This document shows positions 1-5,816 of a stretch of DNA of 9,823 bases, piece by piece. The DNA is from Flavobacteriaceae bacterium. GTDB lineage: Bacteria > Bacteroidota > Bacteroidia > Flavobacteriales > Flavobacteriaceae. The notes below the pieces were generated by a model. The model was given only the letters and a program-made list of their open reading frames with translations. It did not search any database and had not been told where the DNA came from. Each line of letters begins with the position of its first letter. The stretch's first letter is position 1. A program made the translations under genes and the position numbers. Where the stretch lies: positions 1 to 9,823 of the forward strand of contig JAIEMH010000024.1 of assembly GCA_019752245.1 (NCBI GenBank). The letters run 5' to 3'.

Positions 1-126
1 AAAATAATTTGCCCTGAAGCCTAACTCCCTTGGGGTATTGATTTGATAGTACTTCACATTGTAGGTACCAGAAGCACTTGTTAACGCTGAACTCGGTGAC
101 CCATCATATATCACATATTCTTTGTC
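1..126 (-). other. Foreign tail resembling the C-terminus of a TonB-dependent receptor, joined in frame to yggS
   Basis: On the minus strand, from about base 126 to base 1, the frame reads FDKEYVIYDG, then a short Ser/Thr/Ala stretch, YNVKYYQIN, and TPRELGFRANYF at the edge. The 'N-[IL]-FDKEY' turn and the ending 'PRE.G.R..Y.F' are typical of the last two beta strands of TonB-dependent outer-membrane receptors in Bacteroidota. They have no counterpart in YggS. By my count bases 1-120 are about 40% GC, against about 25% for 121-240. The assignment to a TonB receptor rests on pattern recognition of only about 40 residues. A stop codon would be expected just beyond the window edge. Confidence 0.6.
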
Positions 127-648
127 GAAAATATTTTTCAAATTATCAAATTCCTTTTTAATTTGGTTTTGATTATCCGTAAATGTTGCCATTCCCATTA
201 GACCAACAATTTTGATATTGTTCATACTTTTTAATTCATCAGAATTCAGAATCTCTGACAATTCTTCTTCATCCAAACCAAATTTCGATTCTTCTTCAGC
301 AATATAAATTTGAAGCAAACACTCAATTACTCGATTGTATTTTTGAGCTTGTTTATTGATTTCTTGCAATAATTTTAAACTATCAACTCCGTGAATCAAA
401 CTCACATACTCTGCCATGAATTTCACTTTGTTCGTTTGAACATGACCAATCATGTGCCACTGAATATCTTTGGGCATTTCTTCCCATTTATCAGTCATTT
501 CTTGGATTTTGTTTTCACCAAAAATTCGTTGACCAGCATTGTATGCTTCCATTAAATCAGAAACTGGTTTGGTTTTAGAAACCGCAACAAGTGTTACATG
601 ATTTGGAATTTGTGATTTTATTTGGAGAAGGTTTTCTTTTATTGACAT
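1..648 (-). CDS. yggS: YggS family PLP-binding protein (PLP homeostasis), 3' end replaced or missing
   Basis: This is the N-terminal three quarters of a YggS/PROSC/YBL036C protein, a cytosolic single-domain alanine-racemase-like barrel that binds pyridoxal 5'-phosphate and buffers its level. The ATG is at 648-646. Visible motifs are AVSKTKP at residues 22-28 (K25 is the expected PLP lysine), FGENKIQE at 43-50, WHMIGHVQTNK at 64-74, SKFGL at 121-125 and GLMGMAT at 149-155. The frame then reaches NIFDK (172-176) and continues without a stop to base 1, but the last 40 residues are not YggS. The family's C-terminal SMGMSxD...VRIGxxIFG phosphate-binding segment is absent. The identity of residues 1-172 is very secure. 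The tail is treated separately as a probable chimera. The gene lies downstream of the DUF1015 gene on the same strand, across a 131-base gap that contains a long hairpin. Confidence 0.9.
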   Translation of the reverse strand, partial: MSIKENLLQIKSQIPNHVTLVAVSKTKPVSDLMEAYNAGQRIFGENKIQEMTDKWEEMPKDIQWHMIGHVQTNKVKFMAEYVSLIHGVDSLKLLQEINKQAQKYNRVIECLLQIYIAEEESKFGLDEEELSEILNSDELKSMNNIKIVGLMGMATFTDNQNQIKKEFDNLKNIFDKEYVIYDGSPSSALTSASGTYNVKYYQINTPRELGFRANYF

Positions 649-666
649 TTGTATATTATTTTATTA

Positions 667-733
667 AGGAACACAGATTTAAGAAATTAGAGAAATTTTT
701 AAAATTTTATCGATTTCTTAAATCTGTGTTCCT
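667..733. repeat. 67-bp palindromic element with 21-bp perfect inverted repeats
   Basis: Bases 667-687 and 713-733 are exact reverse complements over 21 bp, separated by a 25-base AT-rich loop. The element sits between the DUF1015 stop (780) and the yggS ATG (648), so in the yggS transcript it would form a hairpin ending 18 bases before the start codon. Neither side has a clean T-tract, so it is a poor intrinsic terminator. A dispersed intergenic repeat, a MITE-like unit or a leader hairpin all fit. No clear target-site duplication was seen. Confidence 0.85.
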
Positions 734-779
734 AAAAATCTATCTATTTTCTTTTTTCTATATTCTATTTTCTAAAAAA

Positions 780-1997
780 TCATAATTCATAAACCATCAA
801 TCCGCTTCTAAACTTCGGTTCAATATAAGTCGATTTCGGTGGCATAATTAAATTGTTGTCTGCCAAAGCTTTAATTTCTGAAATGTCCGATGGATATAAC
901 ATGAATCCAACTTCAAATTCACCTTCGTCAACCAATTCTTTTATCGTTAAAATAGATTGTTTTCCAGGAATGTATTCAATGCGTTCGTCGTTTCGTAAAT
1001 CTTCAATTCCTAAAATGGGTTGCAAAACCTTATCGTATAAAATTTGAGCATCTAGATTCTCTAGAATTGATGGATTTTTAGTTTCTTGTTTGTAAAATAA
1101 CGCATAAAAACTTCCATCAAGATACATTCCAAATTCAAATTTACTTTGAGGCTTCCACAATTCCTGCTCTTTGGATTTGATAATGAAATGATTGGCTAAT
1201 TTTTCCAGAAAATCTTCTTTAGAATTTCCGTTTAAATCACGAATGATCCTATTGAATTCATAAATTTTCACATTACTTTCTGCAATTAGAAAACTCATAA
1301 AATTGTTTAAGTGCTCATTTCCTAAAGCTACATTTTGATCGTATAATAATTCTGCCGAAGCCGAACGGTGATGTCCATCGGCAATGTATAATTCTGGAAT
1401 TTTTTCAAATTGATTTTCTAACCAAGTAATTTCTGCATCGGTTTCAATTTTCCAAAGTGTATGTTTTTCTTTGTTGGTTGTCGAAAAATGATAGATTGGC
1501 TGTTCCTTTTTCTTTTCAGAAATCCACGAATTTATTTCTGGATTATCGGGATAAGTAATCAAAACTGGTTCGGTATTAAAACCGGTTTGTTGCAAATAAT
1601 CCTTAAAATATTCCACACGATATTGCAAGGTGTCTTCGTGTTTCTTGATGATATTATTTTTGTAATCTTCAATCGAAGTTCCAGCAACTATTCCTGTAAA
1701 CGTCTGATTTTTAGTCTGAATTTCATACAAGAAGAAAGCCGATTTTTCATCTTCTAAAAAAACTCCATCGTTTTTGAAATCTTGATATTTATGAGCTACA
1801 CCTTTAAAACGTTTGTCCAAAGTAATCTTCTGTGAATGTACATACGCAGGATTTATTACGTGTAGAAACGAATAAGGATTGAAATCCAACCATGAAGCTA
1901 ATTCAGCAGGCGAATAATCATCATAATTACGACAAGTTACCAACGCTACTTTATCAGGAGTTGGTCTAACGGCTTTGAAAGGGATTATTTTGCTCAT
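780..1997 (-). CDS. DUF1015 family protein (COG4198)
   Basis: This is a 405-residue cytosolic protein of the DUF1015 family, whose biochemical role is not established. It is conserved over its full length and begins MSKIIPFKAVRP, the usual start of the family. Two family motifs are clear: KKHEDT at residues 118-123, and ADGHHRSASA at 206-215, which matches the conserved ADGHHR segment. FNRII at 248-252 is also typical. The ATG at 1997-1995 fits the conserved N-terminus. In Bacteroidota, DUF1015 genes often lie near serC and serA, but neither is present here. The gene shares its strand with the dehydrogenase upstream (76-base gap) and yggS downstream, so it may belong to a loose transcription unit, although each gap contains a hairpin. 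The stop is TGA at 782-780. No signal peptide or membrane helix is visible. The family call is secure but the function is unknown. Confidence 0.93.
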   Translation of the reverse strand: MSKIIPFKAVRPTPDKVALVTCRNYDDYSPAELASWLDFNPYSFLHVINPAYVHSQKITLDKRFKGVAHKYQDFKNDGVFLEDEKSAFFLYEIQTKNQTFTGIVAGTSIEDYKNNIIKKHEDTLQYRVEYFKDYLQQTGFNTEPVLITYPDNPEINSWISEKKKEQPIYHFSTTNKEKHTLWKIETDAEITWLENQFEKIPELYIADGHHRSASAELLYDQNVALGNEHLNNFMSFLIAESNVKIYEFNRIIRDLNGNSKEDFLEKLANHFIIKSKEQELWKPQSKFEFGMYLDGSFYALFYKQETKNPSILENLDAQILYDKVLQPILGIEDLRNDERIEYIPGKQSILTIKELVDEGEFEVGFMLYPSDISEIKALADNNLIMPPKSTYIEPKFRSGLMVYEL

Positions 1998-2009
1998 ATA
2001 TAGTTTTTT

Positions 2010-2069
2010 AGTACATAGTAATTAGTCCTTAGTTGGTAATAGTTATAAACTAAGGACTAAGCACTAACG
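2010..2069. repeat. Heptamer-periodic inverted repeat between the dehydrogenase and DUF1015 genes
   Basis: From 2010 to 2037 four units of the form AGTNNNT follow each other with exact 7-base spacing (AGTACAT, AGTAATT, AGTCCTT, AGTTGGT). From 2049 to 2069 three units on the opposite strand read ACTAAGG, ACTAAGC, ACTAACG. Bases 2022-2034 and 2048-2060 form a perfect 13-bp inverted repeat with a 13-base loop. The array fills almost the whole 76-base gap. It could act as a terminator or mRNA-stabilising hairpin for the upstream dehydrogenase gene, but there is no clear U-tract. Confidence 0.75.
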
Positions 2070-2073
2070 ACTT

Positions 2074-2964
2074 TTATTTGCTAAACTGTTTAGAAACTTT
2101 CTCAGCTTTTTTACTTTCAGAATAATCGTAGAAGCCTTCACCAGATTTCACACCCAATTTTCCAGCCATAACCATATTTACTAAAAGTGGGCAAGGTGCA
2201 TATTTTGGATTTTTGAATCCGTCGTACATTACGTTTAGAATAGAAAGACAAACGTCTAATCCGATGAAATCTGCTAATTGCAATGGTCCCATTGGATGCG
2301 CCATTCCTAGTTTCATAACCGTATCGATTTCTGAAACTCCAGCAACACCATTATATAACGTTTCAATTGATTCGTTAATCATTGGCATTAAAATTCTGTT
2401 GGCTACAAATCCTGGATAATCGTTTACTTCTGTTGGAGTTTTTCCTAATTTTAGAGATAAATCCATGATGATTTTAGTCACTTCATCTGAAGTTGAATAA
2501 CCACGGATGATTTCAACTAATTTCATAATTGGCACCGGATTCATAAAATGCATTCCAATTACGCGTTCCGGATGAACAACTTGAGCTGCAATTTGAGTAA
2601 TTGATATTGATGAAGTATTTGTTGCCAAAATCACATTATGATCGCAAACTTCGCTCAATTGCTTGAAAATATTTAATTTTAAAGTTACATTTTCGGTTGC
2701 AGCTTCAACTACTAAATCAGTTCCAACAACACCATCTTTGATATCAGTATAAGTGATTATATTTTCGATAGTTTTGAATTTATCATCTTCGGTAATTGTT
2801 CCTTTTGTAACCATTCGGTCAAGGTTAGAAGCAATTGTTGCCATTCCTTTTTCTAATGATTTTTCGGAAACATCGATTAGTTTTACGGTAAAACCGCTTT
2901 GTGCAAAAGTGTGGGCAATTCCGTTACCCATCGTTCCTGCACCAATTACAGCTATTGTTTTCAT
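2074..2964 (-). CDS. hbd: 3-hydroxybutyryl-CoA dehydrogenase (short-chain 3-hydroxyacyl-CoA dehydrogenase)
   Basis: This 296-residue protein has the normal length for the family that interconverts (S)-3-hydroxyacyl-CoA and 3-oxoacyl-CoA with NAD(P)(H), used in fatty-acid oxidation or butyrate-type metabolism. The Rossmann motif GAGTMG is at residues 8-13. The catalytic residues align with those of human HADH by their spacing: S118 in ATNTSSIS, H139 in GMHFMNP, E151 in KLVEII and N189 in GFVANR. The family signature around NDYPGFVANRILMPMINES (191-198 and the residues just before) introduces the C-terminal helical dimerisation domain, which ends with KSGEGFYDY. The ATG at 2964-2962 directly precedes the Rossmann strand, so this start is well supported. 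The protein is cytosolic. It lies downstream of the Gfo/Idh oxidoreductase and upstream of DUF1015 on the same strand. The substrate chain length cannot be read from the sequence. Confidence 0.96.
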   Translation of the reverse strand: MKTIAVIGAGTMGNGIAHTFAQSGFTVKLIDVSEKSLEKGMATIASNLDRMVTKGTITEDDKFKTIENIITYTDIKDGVVGTDLVVEAATENVTLKLNIFKQLSEVCDHNVILATNTSSISITQIAAQVVHPERVIGMHFMNPVPIMKLVEIIRGYSTSDEVTKIIMDLSLKLGKTPTEVNDYPGFVANRILMPMINESIETLYNGVAGVSEIDTVMKLGMAHPMGPLQLADFIGLDVCLSILNVMYDGFKNPKYAPCPLLVNMVMAGKLGVKSGEGFYDYSESKKAEKVSKQFSK

Positions 2965-2996
2965 TATATTTGTTTAGTTTGTTTTAATTTTTCAAT

Positions 2997-3028
2997 CGCA
3001 AATTCACAAATTTTATTTTTAATTTGCG
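2997..3028. other. Small hairpin in the gap between the oxidoreductase and dehydrogenase genes
   Basis: CGCAAATT at 2997-3004 is the reverse complement of AATTTGCG at 3021-3028, giving an 8-bp stem with a 16-base AT-rich loop. It lies 8 bases past the stop of the minus-strand oxidoreductase gene and 32 bases before the dehydrogenase ATG. No T-tract follows it on the minus strand. It may be a weak terminator, a processing site or an operator, and chance is possible. Confidence 0.35.
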
Positions 3029-3035
3029 GTCAATA

Positions 3036-4004
3036 TTATTTTTCGTTCATCGAATCAATAATCATATAAGCAACTCGCAATGCCTCAGTTCCATCTTCTA
3101 AAGTCACAATTGGCGTAGTATTTTTTACAATGGCGTCGGCAAAAGTTTCCAATTCGTCCAAAATGGCATTATTCGGAGAAACATCAGGATTGTTGAAATA
3201 GATTTGCTTCTTTTCGCCTTCAGCATTTTGTAAAATCATGTCAAAATCACCAGGAACTTCTGGCGCTTCTTTCATTTTTACAACTTCACAAATCTTGTCT
3301 AAATAATCAACAGAAATGTAAGCGTCTTTTTGAAAAAAACGTGATTTACGCATGTTTTTCATTGAAATTCTACTTGAAGTAATATTAGCAACACAACCGT
3401 TTTCAAATTCAATTCTTGCATTGGCAATATCTGGCGACTGACTCAAAACAGAAACTCCGCTTGCATGAACGGCTTTTACTTTTGATTTTACAACACTTAA
3501 AATGGCATCTATATCGTGAATCATCAAATCTAAAACTACAGGAACATCAGTACCACGCGGATTGAATTCGGCCAAACGATGCGTTTCAATAAACATTGGA
3601 TTTTCAATTTGATCTTTCACAGCAATAAACGCTGGATTGAATCGTTCCACATGTCCAACTTGACCTTTTACATTGTATTCTTTTGATAAAGCAATAATTT
3701 CTTCTGCTTCTTCAACTGTTGTAGCAATTGGTTTTTCTATAAATACATGTTTGCCAGATTTTATCGAAACCTTGGCGCATTTGTAGTGCGAAAGAGTAGG
3801 AGTTACAATATCTATAACATCTACAGCGTGAATTAATTTGGCAATGGTATCAAATTGTTTGTATCCAAATTCGGCTGCAATTTTAGCTCCGTTTTCTTGA
3901 TTTTCATCATAAAAACCAACTAATTCATATTTTTCTGATTGATTTAATAATCGTAAATGTATTTTTCCGAGATGACCAGCACCTAAAACGCCAACTTTAA
4001 GCAT
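3036..4004 (-). CDS. Gfo/Idh/MocA family NAD(P)-dependent oxidoreductase
   Basis: This is a 322-residue, two-domain sugar-type oxidoreductase. The N-terminal Rossmann domain carries GAGHLG at residues 8-13. The family motif EKP is at 90-92, and the catalytic histidine is probably H163 in LDLMIHDID. The segment VGHVERFNPA (116-125), together with the region around SRISMKNMRKSRFF, resembles the GnnA subgroup, which oxidises the 3-hydroxyl of UDP-GlcNAc for amide-linked lipid A. No gnnB-like aminotransferase lies nearby, so the substrate stays open. The frame could begin at a TTG at 4022. I chose the ATG at 4004-4002 because it opens the usual MLKVGVLGAG sequence and because an exact -7 promoter box overlaps the TTG. 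The gene is the first of the minus-strand series and diverges from pcm. The protein is cytosolic, with no signal peptide. Confidence 0.93.
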   Translation of the reverse strand: MLKVGVLGAGHLGKIHLRLLNQSEKYELVGFYDENQENGAKIAAEFGYKQFDTIAKLIHAVDVIDIVTPTLSHYKCAKVSIKSGKHVFIEKPIATTVEEAEEIIALSKEYNVKGQVGHVERFNPAFIAVKDQIENPMFIETHRLAEFNPRGTDVPVVLDLMIHDIDAILSVVKSKVKAVHASGVSVLSQSPDIANARIEFENGCVANITSSRISMKNMRKSRFFQKDAYISVDYLDKICEVVKMKEAPEVPGDFDMILQNAEGEKKQIYFNNPDVSPNNAILDELETFADAIVKNTTPIVTLEDGTEALRVAYMIIDSMNEK

Positions 4005-4019
4005 AGAATTAAATTTTAT

Positions 4020-4027
4020 CAAAAGTA
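4020..4027 (-). promoter_or_regulatory. -7 promoter element TACTTTTG of the Gfo/Idh gene
   Basis: The minus strand from 4027 to 4020 reads TACTTTTG, an exact match to the Bacteroidota -7 consensus TAnnTTTG. It ends 15 bases before the ATG at 4004. No clear TTTG -33 element was seen; that region is occupied by the AGTTTAA array. This box supports the ATG at 4004 over the TTG at 4022. Confidence 0.6.
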
Positions 4028-4034
4028 CAATTTT

Positions 4035-4068
4035 AGTTTAAAGTTTAAAAGTTTAAGAGTTTAAAGTT
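4035..4068. repeat. AGTTTAA tandem array upstream of the Gfo/Idh gene
   Basis: Units AGTTTAA (4035), AGTTTAAA (4042), AGTTTAAG (4050) and AGTTTAA (4058), followed by a partial AGTT (4065), give a 7-8-base period. The array occupies the -10 to -45 side of the minus-strand promoter in the divergent oxidoreductase/pcm region. It may be a dispersed AT-rich intergenic repeat, or it may influence promoter bending. Confidence 0.75.
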
Positions 4069-4083
4069 ATTTAGGATTTCAAA

Positions 4084-4114
4084 TTTGTTTTTTAGTTTTT
4101 TCAAACTATTTTTA
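4084..4114 (+). promoter_or_regulatory. Candidate pcm promoter (TTTG, 19 bp, TATTTTTA)
   Basis: TTTG at 4084-4087 is followed after 19 bases by TATTTTTA at 4107-4114, one mismatch from the Bacteroidota -7 consensus TAnnTTTG. The spacing fits the known -33/-7 layout. It would give a leader of roughly 15-20 bases before the TTG start at 4137. Confidence 0.4.
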
Positions 4115-4136
4115 CGGAAACAAATCTATACCCAAA

Positions 4137-4778
4137 TTGAAAGACACTAACAAGCATCAAGGACTTAGAAATCAATTAGCTAAAGTTTTAGAAGAAAAAG
4201 GAATTACAGATAAAAATGTATTGGAAGCGATTAAAAAAATTCCGAGACACTTATTTTTGAATTCTAGCTTTGAAGATTTTGCTTATCAAGACAAGGCTTT
4301 TCCTATTGGTGCTGGACAAACAATTTCGCAACCCTACACAGTGGCTTTTCAAAGTCAATTGTTAGAAGTTAAAAAAGATCACAAAATCCTAGAAATAGGA
4401 ACCGGAAGCGGTTATCAAACTGCAGTTTTGTGTTTGCTTGGCGCAAAAGTATATTCAGTTGAAAGACAAAATGAATTGTTTAAAACCACATCTTTATTAT
4501 TACCAAAACTAGGAATTAGACCTAAACATTTATCGTTTGGCGACGGTTATAAAGGTTTACCAAATCATGCGCCATTTGATAGTATAATTGTTACTGCTGG
4601 TGCGCCAATTATACCGCAACCACTTATGGCTCAATTAAAAATTGGAGGAAAATTGGTGATTCCTGTTGGTGATAAAGACCAAATCATGACAATGTTGATT
4701 AGAAAAAACGAAACACAATTTGAAAAACATGAATTTGGTGATTTTAAATTTGTGCCTTTATTAGAAAATAAAAATTAA
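4137..4778 (+). CDS. pcm: Protein-L-isoaspartate O-methyltransferase
   Basis: This 213-residue SAM-dependent methyltransferase (EC 2.1.1.77) repairs isoaspartyl damage in proteins by carboxyl methylation. Motif AGQTISQPYTVA (residues 59-70) carries the family's conserved Ser at 64 for isoaspartate binding. ILEIGTGSGYQTA (84-96) is SAM motif I. GDGYKGLPNHAPFDSI and the later AGAPIIPQPLMAQLKIGGKLV are also typical. The start is TTG at 4137-4139. No in-frame ATG exists between the upstream stop (4062-4064) and this point, and the KHQGLRNQL beginning matches the family. The protein is cytosolic, without a signal peptide, unlike some proteobacterial homologues. It diverges from the Gfo/Idh gene and ends 9 bases from the stop of the convergent HTH gene. 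Confidence 0.95.
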   Translation: MKDTNKHQGLRNQLAKVLEEKGITDKNVLEAIKKIPRHLFLNSSFEDFAYQDKAFPIGAGQTISQPYTVAFQSQLLEVKKDHKILEIGTGSGYQTAVLCLLGAKVYSVERQNELFKTTSLLLPKLGIRPKHLSFGDGYKGLPNHAPFDSIIVTAGAPIIPQPLMAQLKIGGKLVIPVGDKDQIMTMLIRKNETQFEKHEFGDFKFVPLLENKN

Positions 4779-4787
4779 AATATAACT

Positions 4788-5153
4788 CTATAATTTATTG
4801 AGTTTAAATTTTAGATTTTCGATTTCGTTTAAAATATCGGCAATTTTATTATCTCTTTTATCATCTTTAGAAATTGAAATGCCTTTTTCTTCTAGGATTT
4901 CTGTAATAGCTTGAATAGTTTGACTGTTAAAATCTAGATGATTTAGAAGTTTAGCTTTGTACCAAGCTACTAAAAGTTGGTTGTAATCAATTTCAAGAGT
5001 TATGGCAAGTTTGTTAAGAATCTCAAGAGTTGGAATTCTGTGTCCATTTTCGTATTTGCTTATCAATGCTTGATCGACATTGATAATTTTGGATAATGTT
5101 CGGGTAGAAATTTCTTTTTGTTCTCGTCCTTTTTTTAGCAAATCTTTCATCAT
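4788..5153 (-). CDS. XRE/Cro-type helix-turn-helix protein
   Basis: This is a 121-residue DNA-binding protein. Residues 4-60 form an HTH_3 domain, with the turn and recognition helix in STRTLSKIINVDQALISKY (16-34) followed by ENGHRIPTLEILNKLA. The middle (62-90) is predicted helical. The last 20 residues (DNKIADILNEIENLKFKLNK) have a leucine/isoleucine spacing suggesting a short dimerising coiled coil. Two consecutive ATG codons (5153-5151 and 5150-5148) are available, and either gives the same domain. It lies 62 bases downstream of smpB on the same strand, so the two may be co-transcribed. It converges with pcm. The target genes are unknown. There is no toxin, methylase or phage partner beside it, which argues against a restriction controller or antitoxin, and it looks like a resident chromosomal regulator. 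Confidence 0.88.
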   Translation of the reverse strand: MMKDLLKKGREQKEISTRTLSKIINVDQALISKYENGHRIPTLEILNKLAITLEIDYNQLLVAWYKAKLLNHLDFNSQTIQAITEILEEKGISISKDDKRDNKIADILNEIENLKFKLNKL

Positions 5154-5198
5154 ATAATTTGTAATATACAGTAAAAAGGAAAGTTTTTGAGATTATTT

Positions 5199-5220
5199 AT
5201 TAATTAAGACTTTAATTAAT
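5199..5220. repeat. AT-only inverted repeat overlapping the smpB stop
   Basis: ATTAATTAA at 5199-5207 and TTAATTAAT at 5212-5220 form a 9-bp perfect inverted repeat with a 4-base loop, GACT. The right arm contains the smpB stop codon (5218-5216). The stem is entirely A/T, so any RNA hairpin would be weak. It could be a minor terminator or chance in AT-rich DNA. Confidence 0.4.
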
Positions 5221-5674
5221 TGTATTCTTTTTTAATACGAGCCAAATCTCGTTTGGTATCTTGTTCTTTTAAAGATTCGCGTTTGTCGTAGGTTTTTTTA
5301 CCACGACATAAACCAATTTCTAGTTTAGCCAAACCTTTTTCGTTGGTAAAAAGACGTAATGGAACAATTGTTAAGCCTTTAGTCTCAACGCTTCGTTCTA
5401 ATGATTTTAGTTCTCTTTTGTTAAGTAAAAGTTTGCGTTCGCTTCTGGCTTTATGATTAAATTGATTTCCAAAAGCATATTCTTCAATAGAAGTATTAAT
5501 GGCAAAAAGTTCTCCATCATCATTAAACTCGCAAAAACTTTCGGTAATGTTGGCTTTTCCTAATCGGATGGATTTTATTTCGGTACCAGTTAAAACAATT
5601 CCAGCAGAAAAGATTTCGATAATTTCATAATCGAATCGGGCTTTCTTGTTAAGTATGTTAGCGGTTTTAATCAT
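5216..5674 (-). CDS. smpB: SsrA-binding protein SmpB
   Basis: This 152-residue RNA-binding protein is of normal family length. SmpB binds tmRNA and delivers it to stalled ribosomes for trans-translation. It begins MIKTANILNKKARFDYEI and contains the OB-fold core motif AGIVLTGTEIKSIRLGKANI (24-43), with E/F-rich strands, NHKARSERKLLLNKRE in the middle (73-88) and the GLCRGKKTYDKRESLK segment (121-136). The basic tail, which threads toward the A site, is present (KRDLARIKKE). The ATG at 5674-5672 gives the standard start. An exact -7 box ends only 7 bases upstream, so the mRNA should have almost no leader. The gene diverges from the beta-barrel gene; the HTH gene follows it. The tmRNA gene (ssrA) is not in this window. 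Confidence 0.97.
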   Translation of the reverse strand: MIKTANILNKKARFDYEIIEIFSAGIVLTGTEIKSIRLGKANITESFCEFNDDGELFAINTSIEEYAFGNQFNHKARSERKLLLNKRELKSLERSVETKGLTIVPLRLFTNEKGLAKLEIGLCRGKKTYDKRESLKEQDTKRDLARIKKEYN

Positions 5675-5681
5675 ATTGCTG

Positions 5682-5689
5682 CAAATGTA
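5682..5689 (-). promoter_or_regulatory. -7 promoter element TACATTTG of smpB
   Basis: The minus strand from 5689 to 5682 reads TACATTTG, an exact TAnnTTTG match. Only 7 bases separate it from the smpB ATG, which predicts a leaderless or nearly leaderless transcript. The -33 region is T-rich without a clear TTTG. Confidence 0.6.
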
Positions 5690-5782
5690 GTAACAATTTT
5701 ATGAAAGAAAAAAGAAATTATTTAGTACGAAAAAAAAAATCTAACTATGATTTATATCAGTTTATATAAGATGTATTGCAGA

Positions 5783-5790
5783 TAAATTTG
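5783..5790 (+). promoter_or_regulatory. -7 promoter element TAAATTTG of the beta-barrel gene
   Basis: TAAATTTG at 5783-5790 is an exact TAnnTTTG match, 26 bases before the ATG at 5817. A TTTA at 5761-5764, 18 bases upstream, is a near-match to the -33 TTTG element. The leader would be about 20 bases and A-rich, as is usual in this phylum. Confidence 0.6.
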
Positions 5791-5816
5791 TCCTATAATT
5801 TAAAACTAAAAACAAA

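Noticed and set aside
591..785. Plus-strand open frame of 64 codons
   Set aside because: It overlaps yggS and runs through the 67-bp palindrome; its peptide is low-complexity Phe/Leu/Lys from AT-rich DNA.
853..1757. Plus-strand open frames at 853-1047 and 1461-1757
   Set aside because: Both are antisense to the DUF1015 gene, whose protein is conserved over its full length.
2213..2977. Plus-strand open frames at 2213-2419 and 2753-2977
   Set aside because: Both are antisense to the 3-hydroxybutyryl-CoA dehydrogenase gene, which is intact with all catalytic residues.
4005..4022. TTG start at 4022 for the Gfo/Idh gene
   Set aside because: It would lie within the exact -7 promoter box and add six residues before the conserved MLKVGVLGAG start.
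4784..4804. AACTC...GAGTT inverted repeat between convergent pcm and HTH genes
   Set aside because: The stem is only 5 bp with an 11-base loop and no T-tract, too weak to call a terminator.
4788..5153. HTH protein as antitoxin or restriction-modification controller
   Set aside because: No toxin, methylase or nuclease gene is adjacent; the neighbours are pcm and smpB.
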